A stretch of 64,000 nucleotides of DNA from Variovorax sp. CAN15 (GTDB lineage: Bacteria > Pseudomonadota > Gammaproteobacteria > Burkholderiales > Burkholderiaceae_C), in contig NZ_JASMRZ010000025.1 in assembly GCF_030462475.1 (NCBI RefSeq), positions 1 to 64,000 on the forward strand, given 5' to 3'. The notes under the pieces are model-generated. The model was given only the letters and a program-made list of their open reading frames with translations. It did not search any database and was not told where the DNA came from. Positions 38,167 to 45,979 of this stretch are shown piece after piece (positions within the stretch are counted from its first letter, which is position 1; each line of letters starts with the position of its first letter). The position numbers were made by a program, and so were the translations under genes.

Positions 38167-39518
38167 GGCGCGGGCTCCGGCATTGCGATTGCGGCACGAC
38201 CGGGCGGCCGTGGCGCCGGGCGAACGAGGGGCGCATTCGGATCGACTTCGAAGCGGGCCTCGAGCACGCGCACAGGTGCGTCCGACGGAACCCACACACG
38301 GTGCACCAACGAGAGCGCCATGCTCTCGGTATCCACCACCACGGTGTCGGTCACCATGGGCAAGGGCAGCAGCGCACCGTTGTCGAGCCGCAGCAGTACC
38401 AGGGCGCGATGGCCCGGCAGCGTGACCGACAGGTGGCCATCCGGTGTCACGGCAGGATCGGTCAGGTTCCAAAGCTCGATGCGCGCATCGGGCGCCAGAT
38501 AGGGAATCTGCTGGTCGGCAGGCGCCGCGTTCCAATAGCCGAAATCGAAGTCATGCGGCGGCCACGGATGGCGTTGCGTGAGCCACGTTTCGTCGTAGGT
38601 ACCGGCCAACGCCAGGCGGGGAGCCCACGCGCGCCCCACCACGCCCAGGCCGGCCGGCTCGCGGCCATAGCCCTCGGCGACATCGGCCATGGCTCGCGCA
38701 TCGAGATCCACGCCGGCATGCCTTGCCAGCAGCGGCTGCAGCATCCTCGGCTCCTGCGCGGCTTCGATCTGGGGCGCGGGCATCCGCTCGATGCCGGGCT
38801 CACCCGCCTGGCGCGCCAGATCGACCGCGCGCCTGTCGAGCCAGCCCCGGCCCAGCGGATTGGAGAAGCACACTTCGTTCAGCAGCGGCGGCGCCTCGTC
38901 GGAAGCGTCGGGCTGGCGCAGGAAGCTGCGGCCTCCGAAGGCATGCTCCCAGCGCATGGGCAGGCTCGCGATGGGCTGCGAGGGTGTGCGCGCCCATTCG
39001 CGGCCGGCGCGCAGATAGAACAAGGAAGGCCCGCCGACGAGCAGCCGCTTGTCGAGCACGGTGCACGGTGCGGCAAGGGCCTCGGCATGGCGTTTCTCTT
39101 CTTCCCATGCCGCGTGCTGCCGCGAGGTCAATCGCGCTCCCGGGTGCAGCGGCTTGGGCGGCTCCGGCGACGGCACCCATTGCTGGCCGGCGCTCACTTT
39201 CAGGCGCACCTCCCATTCGGGTGTCGGAACACCTCGCGGCGCATGGGCCGTGGCGTTCACGATCAGGTCGCAGCGCGGTTTGTAGGGTGCTAGATCGCTC
39301 TCCTCGCGCGGGCTCGATGCGCCCTCCTCGCCCCAGTAGGCATCGGCCAGAGCCAGCGGCACGGGATCGTCGTCGTTGACTGTCGCCTGCCATCGCCCGT
39401 ACCTGTCGCGCACGAGCCGGTAGCCGACCTTCATCGCGACGACCCGATATTCGCGATCGCTCGGCGTGGCCGCGCGGAAGCACAGCGCATCGAAGGGCGT
39501 GAGGTTGCGGAATTCCAC
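38163..39518 (-). CDS. DUF2169-domain T6SS adaptor protein
   Basis: A 451-residue protein of the DUF2169 family, found with DUF4150 and effectors in T6SS islands, where it is thought to help load the effector on the spike. It begins with VEFRNLTPFDALCFRA; GTG at 39518 is chosen as the start because sequence upstream is unrelated and VgrG ends eleven bases before. Further landmarks are EWEVRLKVSAGQQWVPSP, MRWEHAFGG, CFSNPLGRGW and DFDFGYWNAAPADQQIPYL, a GDExF-like region. No enzyme activity is known. Confidence 0.85.
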   Translation of the reverse strand: MEFRNLTPFDALCFRAATPSDREYRVVAMKVGYRLVRDRYGRWQATVNDDDPVPLALADAYWGEEGASSPREESDLAPYKPRCDLIVNATAHAPRGVPTPEWEVRLKVSAGQQWVPSPEPPKPLHPGARLTSRQHAAWEEEKRHAEALAAPCTVLDKRLLVGGPSLFYLRAGREWARTPSQPIASLPMRWEHAFGGRSFLRQPDASDEAPPLLNEVCFSNPLGRGWLDRRAVDLARQAGEPGIERMPAPQIEAAQEPRMLQPLLARHAGVDLDARAMADVAEGYGREPAGLGVVGRAWAPRLALAGTYDETWLTQRHPWPPHDFDFGYWNAAPADQQIPYLAPDARIELWNLTDPAVTPDGHLSVTLPGHRALVLLRLDNGALLPLPMVTDTVVVDTESMALSLVHRVWVPSDAPVRVLEARFEVDPNAPLVRPAPRPPGRAAIAMPEPAP

Positions 39519-39528
39519 GGCGCAAGCC

Positions 39529-41790
39529 TCAGTTGAGGTCGATGTCCTTGCCGGAGATCTGCACTGGCCCGCTCGCGGAGAAGTCGAAGGTCGAGCCGTT
39601 GATGGTGACGGCGCCATCCGACGTCATGACCAGCGAGCTCTTGCCGCACACCAGCTCGATGCGGTCGCCGGCATGCAGGGTGAGCGTCTTGCCCACGTCC
39701 ACGCGCTTGGACTGCCCCACCTGTTCGGTCTGCATCAGCGCAACGCTGGTATTCATGGCCGCACCCACCGTGATCTGGTAGCCGAGGCCGATGGTCAGCG
39801 CCTTGGCCAGCCCGATGGTCTCTGCCTTGGCCAGCGCAATGGTTTCCACCTTCGCACCGCCGATGGTCACCGTCCGGTGCTCGCCGATGTTGATGGTCTC
39901 GTTCAGGCCCACCTTCTCGGTCCGGTTCATGCCGATGCCGATGGTCTCGTTGAGATCGACGGTTTCGGTACGGTTCTTGTGCACCGTGATGGTCTCGTCG
40001 AGATCCACGGTCTCGGTGCGGTTCTTGTGGATGGTGATGGTCTCGTTGCCGTCGACCGTCTCGGTGCGGTTGTTGTGCACCGTGATGGTTTCGTCGTGAT
40101 CCACCGTTTCCGTGCGGTCGTGCTTCACGTGCACGGTCTCGTCGTGGTCGATGGTCTTGGTGCGGTCGTTTCCCACCCAGTGCGTCTCGTCGTGCTCGAC
40201 CTCGATGTCCTGGTTGCGCTCGGCGTGCAGCCACACCTGCTCCTGTCCCTTCTTGTCTTCGAAGCGCAGCGCATTGGCATTGGCGTCGGTCGCGCCCTCG
40301 GAGCTTCGTGTGAGCAGGCCGCTTTGCGTGGCGTTGGCTGGCAAGTCCCACGGCGGCATGTTGTCGGCGTTGTAGACGCGGCCGGTGACGATGGGCCGGT
40401 CGGGGTCGCCATTCTCGAAGTCGACGATCACCTCCTGGCCGATGCGCGGAATCTGTATGCCGCCGAAGTTGGTGCCGGCCCAGGGCGAGGACACACGTAC
40501 CCAGCAGGAGCTGTTCTCGTCCTTGGTGCAGTAGCGGTTCCAGTGGAAGCTCAGCTTCACGCGGCCGTACTCGTCCGTCCAGATCTCACGGCCTGCAGGA
40601 CCTGTGATGATGGCTGTCTGCGGCCCCGTGGTGCGCGGCCTCGGTACGGGGGGCACCTGCGCGCGAAAGACCTTGCTCGTCGGGATCACCTCGAAGTCGA
40701 CGCGGCATTCGAACTCCTGCTGCGCACTCGCGTCGCCGATGTCCTGCAACCGCAGGTGCGCGTCTGTCACGAGGTATTCGCGGTTGGACTCGTTCTGCGG
40801 ATGCCGCTCCAGCGCAAGCAGGCAGCCCGGCACCACGGCGCGCAGGTTGCCCGAACCGCTGGCCCGCTCGCCCTGGCTACCGGTCTCCTCCATGCGGGTG
40901 CGCACAAGTTGCTCGCCCTCGGACTCGACCACGTAGTCCCCCGGCCAGCCATAGCGCTCCTGGCTGCTTTGCGCGGTCTTGCGCGGCATGGCGCTCACCT
41001 GCTGCAGTCGGGCCTTGGGCCGCTTGAAATCGAAATCGTCCGTGACCCATTGGCCGCTTTGCAGCGTCTCGCAGGCGTTGAAGCGGTCGCAGTGCTCGGC
41101 GCGCACGGTGTCGTCTGCGCCGTAGAAGGGAATCTTCTGGTAGCCCGCGTTGGCGTAGGGCTGGTGGGCGGACATGTCGTCGACGATCACCAGCTTGTGG
41201 CCGCCTTCGGCATGCTCGAAGTAGTAGTACAGGCCCCATTCGTGCATCAGGCGCGCGACGAAGTCGAAGTCGCTCTCGCCGTACTGCACCTGGAACTCGC
41301 GAGCCGGGTAGCTGCGGGTGGCTTTCAGTTCGTGGGCGAAGTCGTAATCGGACAGGACCTCGCCGAGTATGTCGAGCACGGTCTTGTTCTGGAAGATGCG
41401 GTAATCGCTCGTGCGCGTGGCCAGCGTGAGCCAGGGTTCGATCACCGCTTCGTACAACGCACGGCGGTTCTCCAGGCGCAGGAAGCGAACGCGCGTCACG
41501 AGGCCGCAGATGTGGCGCTTGCCTTCGCCCGCACCGGGGCGGCCGTCGAGCACGATGTGCACCGTGAGCGTTTCACCTACCAGTTGCTTGATGTTGACGT
41601 TGGCGGCCTGGCGTTCGTTGTAGCCCGCCTGCTCGGGGGTGCCGAGCGTGAGTGTGTAGCGGAAGAGCTTGCTCAGGCCCTCGTCGCCGTCGATGGCGAT
41701 GGGCTCCAGTGCGGGTTGCCCACCAAGCGTGGGCATGGCGGCGCAAGAAGCGGTGAGGACGCGGACAGACCGCGCTGCGCCTGTTGGCAT
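39529..41790 (-). CDS. vgrG: T6SS spike protein VgrG (first copy)
   Basis: A 753-residue trimeric spike subunit with gp27-like and gp5 OB-fold parts: FQVQYGESDFDFVARLMHEWGLYYYFEH (in part), GPAGREIWTDEYGRVKLSFHW, and IPRIGQEVIVDFENGDPDRPIVTG. The C-terminal needle (about residues 540-640) is a repeated motif of the type HDETIxVxxNRTETVD, expected to form a beta-helix. There is no fused toxin. The ribosome site (GGGGAGAG) and start are clear. It is followed by DUF2169, DUF4150 and effector genes, which load on this tip. Confidence 0.94.
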   Translation of the reverse strand: MPTGAARSVRVLTASCAAMPTLGGQPALEPIAIDGDEGLSKLFRYTLTLGTPEQAGYNERQAANVNIKQLVGETLTVHIVLDGRPGAGEGKRHICGLVTRVRFLRLENRRALYEAVIEPWLTLATRTSDYRIFQNKTVLDILGEVLSDYDFAHELKATRSYPAREFQVQYGESDFDFVARLMHEWGLYYYFEHAEGGHKLVIVDDMSAHQPYANAGYQKIPFYGADDTVRAEHCDRFNACETLQSGQWVTDDFDFKRPKARLQQVSAMPRKTAQSSQERYGWPGDYVVESEGEQLVRTRMEETGSQGERASGSGNLRAVVPGCLLALERHPQNESNREYLVTDAHLRLQDIGDASAQQEFECRVDFEVIPTSKVFRAQVPPVPRPRTTGPQTAIITGPAGREIWTDEYGRVKLSFHWNRYCTKDENSSCWVRVSSPWAGTNFGGIQIPRIGQEVIVDFENGDPDRPIVTGRVYNADNMPPWDLPANATQSGLLTRSSEGATDANANALRFEDKKGQEQVWLHAERNQDIEVEHDETHWVGNDRTKTIDHDETVHVKHDRTETVDHDETITVHNNRTETVDGNETITIHKNRTETVDLDETITVHKNRTETVDLNETIGIGMNRTEKVGLNETINIGEHRTVTIGGAKVETIALAKAETIGLAKALTIGLGYQITVGAAMNTSVALMQTEQVGQSKRVDVGKTLTLHAGDRIELVCGKSSLVMTSDGAVTINGSTFDFSASGPVQISGKDIDLN

Positions 41791-41900
41791 GACACTCTCC
41801 CCGGAATTCGAATCGACGCACGAAGATCAGGACATCGGGCCGCTGCCTTGCGGCCCGACGGAACGGAAGCAACGCGCTTGCGTTCATGCACAAGGAGGAA

Positions 41901-42383
41901 TCAGGCCTCCTTGTTCTCCTTGATGTTCCAGCCCAGAACCGTCTCGGCGCCCTTGCCGCCCTTGTCGGTCTGTTCCCAGTACTGCTGCTTCACCTTGGCA
42001 GCCTGGAACGAGTACTGCACGAACACGGCGTCCGAACCCTGCTCGGCCGTGTACTGCACCGAAGTGACCAGCACTTCCTCGAGCGTGACGCGGGTGTACT
42101 CGATCTGCGAGCCGCCGGCCTTGCACACCGACACTTCCACCTTGCTCAGATGCTTGCCGCTCGCGCAGTTCTTCATGACGGACGGGGCCGCCTTGTCGAT
42201 GCGTGCCAAGACTTGCAGGTCGTTGAAGCTGGCCTTGCCGACGCCACCGCCACCACCGCTGACCATGTTGCCGGGCTGCGTCGCGCCCCATGCGAAGGAC
42301 TTGATGTCGGTCCATTCCTTGTGGTTCGAGTCCTTCGATTCGCCGTTCGCGCCTTCGACGCGCATGAACATGTCTACTGCCAT
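41901..42383 (-). CDS. hcp: T6SS tube protein Hcp (first copy)
   Basis: A 160-residue Hcp (haemolysin-coregulated protein) subunit that forms hexameric rings of the secretion tube and can chaperone effectors. It starts MAVDMFMRVEGANGESKDS and includes IKSFAWGATQPGNM, KASFNDLQVLARIDKA, the Cys pair regions NCASG and VSVCKAGG, and ends GWNIKENKEA. The protein is identical in all 160 residues to the copy at 55577-56059, although the DNA differs at synonymous sites. First gene of module 1. Confidence 0.96.
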   Translation of the reverse strand: MAVDMFMRVEGANGESKDSNHKEWTDIKSFAWGATQPGNMVSGGGGGVGKASFNDLQVLARIDKAAPSVMKNCASGKHLSKVEVSVCKAGGSQIEYTRVTLEEVLVTSVQYTAEQGSDAVFVQYSFQAAKVKQQYWEQTDKGGKGAETVLGWNIKENKEA

Positions 42384-42696
42384 GATTGATCGTTCCCCAG
42401 GTTGCGGCGCCCCCTCCGGGTGCCTCGAGAATTTGCCGCCGTTGCGGCGAGCAATATTGAAATCCGGTTGTGGCAACACGCGTAGCGTGCGCCTCCGGGG
42501 CTGAGTGAATGCGATGTTCGGATCTGACTGTGACAAATCGATTGAATTCAGACGACTTCCTTTCCTCTTCGAGTCATTTCCCACAGTTGGTTTTTCGGGC
42601 ACTCGAAATATGAAGACCAAAGCAGTTAATCAAAATTAGCCAATGCATCGACCTTGAAAACCAAACAATTCATCGAGCCGATTCCTCGCCGAATGC
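42384..42696. other. Upstream region of hcp copy 1
   Basis: About 310 bases, AT-richer between 42520 and 42660, holding the hcp promoter. No clear -35/-10 pair or sigma-54 site was recognised. No gene is supported. Confidence 0.45.
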
Positions 42697-42732
42697 AAAA
42701 GGGCCCGCCATCGATACGATGGCGGGCCCTTC
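42697..42732 (-). terminator. Terminator of the Sir2-family gene
   Basis: A perfect 13-bp stem (42701-42713 with 42717-42729) with a three-base loop is followed on the minus strand by TTTTGC. It lies 25 bases beyond the Sir2 stop. Confidence 0.85.
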
Positions 42733-42754
42733 GATTTGCAGGCGTCAAACACAA

Positions 42755-43471
42755 CTACGAAGCCGTCTGCGCCTCGCTCAACCACTTCGCGGCCAGCACA
42801 GGCACAAGCTCCGCCGCTCTGCCCTGCAGGAAAGTGAAGCCGTGCGGCACCTCTTCCATGTCGAGCGCGACAAGAACCTTCTGCGCGCTGCGGTCTGCGT
42901 ACCGCACAAGCGATGCGGCCGGATAGACCGTGAGCGACGTGCCCACCACCAGCACGCGCGCCGCAGTGGCCACATGCTCCTCGGCTTCTTCGAAGTGCTG
43001 CACCGCTTCGCCGAACCACACGATGTCAGGCCGCAGCTGGGTGCCGTCTTCGCAGAGCTGTCCCATGGCGATCGGGTTGCGATCGATGCGATAGCGCTTC
43101 GGGTCGGGCTCCGACGTGCCCCGTGCATAGGCGAGCTGCCCATGCAGATGCACCACGCGGCGCGAACCCGCGCGCTCATGCAGCGCATCGACGTTCTGCG
43201 TAACGATCACGACCTCGTAGGCCGACTCGAGCGACGCGATGGCAATGTGCGCAGCGTTCGGCTGCGCCTGCCATGCTTTCTCCCGCCGCTCGTTGTAGAA
43301 AGCCAGCACCGCTTCCGGGTGCTTATGCCAGCCTTCGGGGCTTGCGAGTTCCTGCCACGAGTAGCTGTTCCACAGGCCCTTGGCGTCGCGGAACGTGGGC
43401 AGGCCGCTCTCGGCGCTCACGCCGGAGCCCGAGAGCACGACGATCTTGTTCGGCTGGACCTGGGGCTTCAT
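42755..43471 (-). CDS. Sir2-family NAD-dependent deacylase
   Basis: A 238-residue sirtuin. The NAD-binding motif is VVLSGSGVSAESGLPTFRD, the catalytic His and ribose site are TQNVDALHERAGS and VVHLHG, and the substrate-side motif is LRPDIVWFGEAV; VVGTSLTVYPAAS is the C-terminal NAD motif. The four zinc-ribbon Cys are not present between LHG and WFGE (only one Cys), a short variant known in other bacteria. The start MKPQVQPNK follows AGGAG. It could deacylate proteins or be part of a defence system; context next to tRNA array and T6SS genes does not decide. Confidence 0.88.
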   Translation of the reverse strand: MKPQVQPNKIVVLSGSGVSAESGLPTFRDAKGLWNSYSWQELASPEGWHKHPEAVLAFYNERREKAWQAQPNAAHIAIASLESAYEVVIVTQNVDALHERAGSRRVVHLHGQLAYARGTSEPDPKRYRIDRNPIAMGQLCEDGTQLRPDIVWFGEAVQHFEEAEEHVATAARVLVVGTSLTVYPAASLVRYADRSAQKVLVALDMEEVPHGFTFLQGRAAELVPVLAAKWLSEAQTAS

Positions 43472-43507
43472 GCTTCGGCACTCCTTTTGGCGTTGTTGTT
43501 GAATTAT

Positions 43508-43584
43508 TGGCTCCCCGAACACGGATCGAACGTGTGACCTGCGTATTAACAGTACGCCGCATCTACCAACTGAGCTACCGGGGA
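43508..43584 (-). tRNA. tRNA-Asn (GTT)
   Basis: A 77-nt gene with encoded CCA, loop CTGTTAA (anticodon GTT), T-loop TTCGATC and discriminator G. It is the last gene (3' end) of the eight-tRNA array. It may be a conventional host gene or an array member; the sequence is fairly standard. Confidence 0.93.
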
Positions 43585-43611
43585 AAAATGAATTGAGGAA
43601 TGTGATGTGAA

Positions 43612-43685
43612 TGGAGGCGCGGACCGGAGTCGAACCGGTCTGGACGGATTTGCAATCCGCTGCACAACCGCTTTGCTACCGCGCC
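43612..43685 (-). tRNA. tRNA-Cys (GCA)
   Basis: A 74-nt gene with encoded CCA, acceptor GGCGCGG/CCGCGCC, loop TTGCAAA (anticodon GCA) and discriminator T as required by cysteinyl-tRNA synthetase. Confidence 0.93.
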
Positions 43686-43719
43686 GGAACCTTGCCGCGA
43701 CAAGGAATGAAAGAGAAGG

Positions 43720-43804
43720 TGGTGGATCGTCTTCGAGTCGAACGAAGTATTCCAAAGGAGACGGGGTTACAGCCCGCTGCAGTCGCCAGTGCTGCTCACG
43801 ATCC
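43720..43804 (-). tRNA. tRNA-Tyr (GTA), divergent
   Basis: An 85-nt class II-type gene with long variable arm (TCC/GGA stem), acceptor GGATCGT/ACGATCC, loop CTGTAAC (anticodon GTA), T-arm CTTCG/CGAAG and encoded CCA. The anticodon stem GCGGG/CCCGT has one wobble. The D-arm differs from the usual tRNA-Tyr of proteobacteria, typical of mobile-element tRNAs. Confidence 0.82.
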
Positions 43805-43825
43805 ATGAAGAAACGAGTTGACGAA

Positions 43826-43901
43826 TGGCGTTCCGCAGGGGAGTCGAACCCCTGGCTTCCTCCTGGACAGGGAGGCACTCTGGCCACTGAGTTAGCGGAA
43901 C
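43826..43901 (-). tRNA. tRNA-Asp (GTC), second type
   Basis: A 76-nt gene with acceptor GTTCCGC/GCGGAAC, loop CTGTCCA (anticodon GTC), discriminator G and encoded CCA. It has little similarity to the standard tRNA-Asp at 1301-1377, so it is an acquired isoacceptor rather than a recent duplicate. Confidence 0.88.
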
Positions 43902-43924
43902 GAAGAATGAGATGAAGAAAAAGC

Positions 43925-44000
43925 TGGCAAGCCCTCAAGGATTCGAACCTTGGATTCCGGGATCAAAACCCGGTGCCTTGGACCGCTAGGCGAAGGGCCC
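43925..44000 (-). tRNA. tRNA-Gln (TTG)
   Basis: A 76-nt gene with anticodon stem CCGGG/CCCGG, loop TTTTGAT (anticodon TTG), discriminator G and encoded CCA. The acceptor begins with two G-T wobbles. Confidence 0.88.
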
Positions 44001-44015
44001 GTAAAGACGGATGAA

Positions 44016-44091
44016 TGGCGCGCGCGGAAGGAGTCGAACCTTCAACCGTTGGGTTTGGAGTCCAGTGCTCTGCCAATTGAGCTACACACGC
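44016..44091 (-). tRNA. tRNA-Trp (CCA), imperfect anticodon stem
   Basis: A 76-nt gene with acceptor GCGTGTG/CGCGCGC, loop CTCCAAA (anticodon CCA), discriminator G and encoded CCA. The anticodon stem CTGGA/CCCAA has mismatches at both ends (C-A and A-C), so function is doubtful. Confidence 0.78.
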
Positions 44092-44119
44092 GTGAAAGAA
44101 AACAGACGAAAAAAGAAGA

Positions 44120-44197
44120 TGGTCTGAGTGGCAGGATTTGAACCTGCAGCCTCCTGCTTCCAAGGCAGGCCGTCTACCAGATTGACACTACACCCAG
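44120..44197 (-). tRNA. tRNA-Pro (TGG)
   Basis: A 78-nt gene with acceptor CTGGGTG/CACTCAG, anticodon stem CCTGC/GCAGG, loop CTTGGAA (anticodon TGG) and encoded CCA. The D-arm is weak (three pairs). Confidence 0.85.
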
Positions 44198-44206
44198 AGA
44201 AAAATT

Positions 44207-44283
44207 TGGTGCCCCAGGGGAGACTCGAACTCCCAGAATTCCGCTTCTAAGGCGGACACGTCTACCAGTTGCGTCACCGGGGC
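44207..44283 (-). tRNA. tRNA with anticodon TAG (Leu-type codon CUA), short variable loop
   Basis: A 77-nt gene with acceptor GCCCCGG/CTGGGGC (one wobble), anticodon stem TCCGC/GCGGA, loop CTTAGAA (anticodon TAG), T-arm GGGAG/CTCCC and encoded CCA. Anticodon and discriminator A suggest Leu. However, bacterial tRNA-Leu has a long variable arm and this one has only five bases there. The D-arm is weak. It is the first gene (5' end) of the array. Confidence 0.75.
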
Positions 44284-44384
44284 TGAAAAGAAAATGTTTG
44301 TGGCTGCTGCGAATTTTTAAGGAGCACTCACAAGGCCCGAACCTTGTGCGGGCAGCACGATCGCTGCTCGTGAACGAATGGCAT

Positions 44385-44430
44385 GAAAACGAAGAGGCCC
44401 GGAACCTCGCGGTGTCCGGGCCTCTTCTGT
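44385..44430 (-). terminator. Terminator after the small GTG-start gene
   Basis: A 13-bp stem (GAAGAGGCCCGGA paired with TCCGGGCCTCTTC) with an 11-base loop is followed on the minus strand by GTTTTC. It separates the small gene from the tRNA array. Confidence 0.75.
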
Positions 44431-44457
44431 TCGAGAGAGAGCTTGGGAGGTCTGCGC

Positions 44458-44661
44458 CTATGCGCGTCCTCCACCCGGTTGCACCTGATCCTGGTAGTCG
44501 CACGGCCACAGATCGGCCTGCGGCTTGGACGTCGGATACGGGGGTTGATTCAGTGGCTGCAGCAGCGGCTGCAGACCGAGGCCATCGTGCGAAGCGACGC
44601 GCACGAACACGTTGCCGGATGCGGGGCAAGTGCTGTAGATGCGGATCGTTGCGGCTTTCAC
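44458..44661 (-). CDS. Small hypothetical protein, 67 residues, GTG start
   Basis: It begins at GTG 44661 (VKAATIRIYSTCPASGNVFV) with an AGGA ribosome site seven bases upstream, and ends in PGGGRA before a strong terminator. It is Pro/Gln-rich (LQPLLQPLNQPPYP). No family recognised. The good signals on both sides favour a real gene; it lies just upstream of the tRNA array. Confidence 0.5.
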   Translation of the reverse strand: MKAATIRIYSTCPASGNVFVRVASHDGLGLQPLLQPLNQPPYPTSKPQADLWPCDYQDQVQPGGGRA

Positions 44662-44981
44662 GTTGGGTCCTGTTGGCGTTGAGTGGGATGGACTGTAAAT
44701 AGTCTTTACACAATCGTCAACTGCTTGGACAAACTTTTTTCAAGCGCTGTTGCAGCAGGCCTTCCGATCGATCGCTTTCAGGCACATGGGTCTTCGTCAC
44801 TTGCGCGCTGCGGCCGGAAAATCCGCTCGGCTTCGAGTTGCTCCGGCGCCGATGAGGTCGAAGTGCCGCGTAGCCCTGCGCACCGTCTATGGGCTCCAAC
44901 AAGGCGTCCGCAATGAATGGCGTGGCCGGCCGCGTTGCCCAATCTGCCAACAGCTCGCCGGGGGTCATCGCGGTCGCGGGC
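44662..44981. other. Stretch without a supported gene
   Basis: About 320 bases between the small gene and the immunity-like cluster. Open frames on the minus strand are Arg/Ser-rich and unconvincing. It may contain decayed DNA of the effector island and the promoter of the small gene. Confidence 0.4.
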
Positions 44982-45428
44982 CTACAGGCTCTCGAAGAAG
45001 TAAGCGAGCACAGTGTCTTCGCCGAATCCCTTGTCGAACATTTCGTCCGAAAGAGACCGCGCGGCATCATCGAAGGAAATCTGGTCGAACCTCCGGTCTT
45101 GCAGCATCTTCACGAATGGTGCGCACAGTTCGGCAAGCGCCGCGTGGTCGACGGCAAGCTGCCTCACACCGTCGCTCATGACGTACGGCAAGACCACGAA
45201 AACGCGCAGGTCGAAGCGGACATGGAAGCGGGCCTGCATTTCCTTGCTGAACTCGCAATCGATCAGGTGCGAGTACCGATCGTTGGCGGGGCCGTGGCCT
45301 GTAGCGTGCGCCTTGGCTGCACTGAAGGCGTGGAGTACTTGGTCGAGTTCGTGAGCGGGCGCATCGGGCAGCGGCTCGAAGTCTCTTGCGGCGGCGAAGG
45401 CTTCGAGTTTCTGGATGGTCGGCGTCAT
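44982..45428 (-). CDS. Putative orphan immunity protein (148 residues)
   Basis: A cytoplasmic-looking alpha/beta protein, MTPTIQKLEAFAAARDFEPLP to EDTVLAYFFESL. It contains a beta-rich middle (ARFHVRFDLRVFVVLPYVMSD). No family is recognised. It is the last of a run of short genes downstream of the RHS effector, separated by 18 bases from the next, and so is inferred to be an immunity gene kept without its toxin. Confidence 0.5.
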   Translation of the reverse strand: MTPTIQKLEAFAAARDFEPLPDAPAHELDQVLHAFSAAKAHATGHGPANDRYSHLIDCEFSKEMQARFHVRFDLRVFVVLPYVMSDGVRQLAVDHAALAELCAPFVKMLQDRRFDQISFDDAARSLSDEMFDKGFGEDTVLAYFFESL

Positions 45429-45446
45429 GGCAAGTGCAGGGGCCGC

Positions 45447-45941
45447 TCAAACGATCTCGGCGAACAGGCTCTCGAGCACGTTCGCCTGCACTCCGTCGAG
45501 CTGCGTGGTGCAGCCCGGTGCAGGTAGAAAGAAATACGCGTGCGCCACTTCCTGCAAACCCTTCGCCGCAAGCACGGCCCGGCCCTTGTCTATCGAAGCC
45601 CTCGCCGCTTCGGGGAACCTCGCCGGATCGATCGGGTGATTGACATTGGCTCGATCAACCATGCCCCACCTCCTGTCGAAGCAGTAGACGGCAAACAGCG
45701 GCGTCTTCGACGAGATGTAGAAGCGAACATCGAATTCGAAGTGCTTCTTCAACACCGCGTCCCAGCCCGACAGCTTGCACGTCAGCGACTGTGCGGGGTT
45801 GTAATTCATGTCGTCGTCCAGAACGAACGCAACGCCCAAACCGTTCGACAGCGCAGCTCCCAGGCCGGCGACCAAACGGGCGTGGTCATGCACGCAGCCG
45901 CCGGGCTGTGCTATCGCATCCAGGATGAACGGTGGAAGCAT
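45447..45941 (-). CDS. Putative orphan immunity protein (164 residues)
   Basis: It begins MLPPFILDAIAQPGGCVHDH and includes GVAFVLDDDMNYNPAQSLTC, a beta-rich segment KKHFEFDVRFYISSKTPLFAVY and a C-terminal helix. It shares the general pattern HFxFDVRFxxxxxxPxFxVY with the neighbour at 44982 (RFHVRFDLRVFVVLPYV), so the two may be related. No signal peptide. Function inferred only from position in the immunity cluster. Confidence 0.5.
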   Translation of the reverse strand: MLPPFILDAIAQPGGCVHDHARLVAGLGAALSNGLGVAFVLDDDMNYNPAQSLTCKLSGWDAVLKKHFEFDVRFYISSKTPLFAVYCFDRRWGMVDRANVNHPIDPARFPEAARASIDKGRAVLAAKGLQEVAHAYFFLPAPGCTTQLDGVQANVLESLFAEIV

Positions 45942-45979
45942 CGACAGCTGCGTGTTCTTAAAGGGGCTCTTCTCCGGCC

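Noticed and set aside
39890-40150. Short direct repeats suggestive of a CRISPR or satellite
   Set aside because: They are in-frame codon repeats encoding the VgrG beta-helix needle; there are no unique spacers of constant length.
39466-42504. A 1012-codon open frame on the plus strand with repeated HRDGLVEIHGLG-like units
   Set aside because: The repetition is the antisense image of the DETI repeats of VgrG; no protein family fits.
42384-42620. N-terminal extension of Hcp copy 1 by 79 residues
   Set aside because: The extension has no similarity to Hcp, and copy 2 diverges upstream of MAVDMFM, which fixes the start there.
43686-43719. Additional tRNA between Cys and Tyr genes
   Set aside because: Only 34 bases without cloverleaf elements.
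44284-44384. A ninth tRNA upstream of the array
   Set aside because: G/C hairpins are present, but there is no T-loop TTCGA context with paired acceptor ends.
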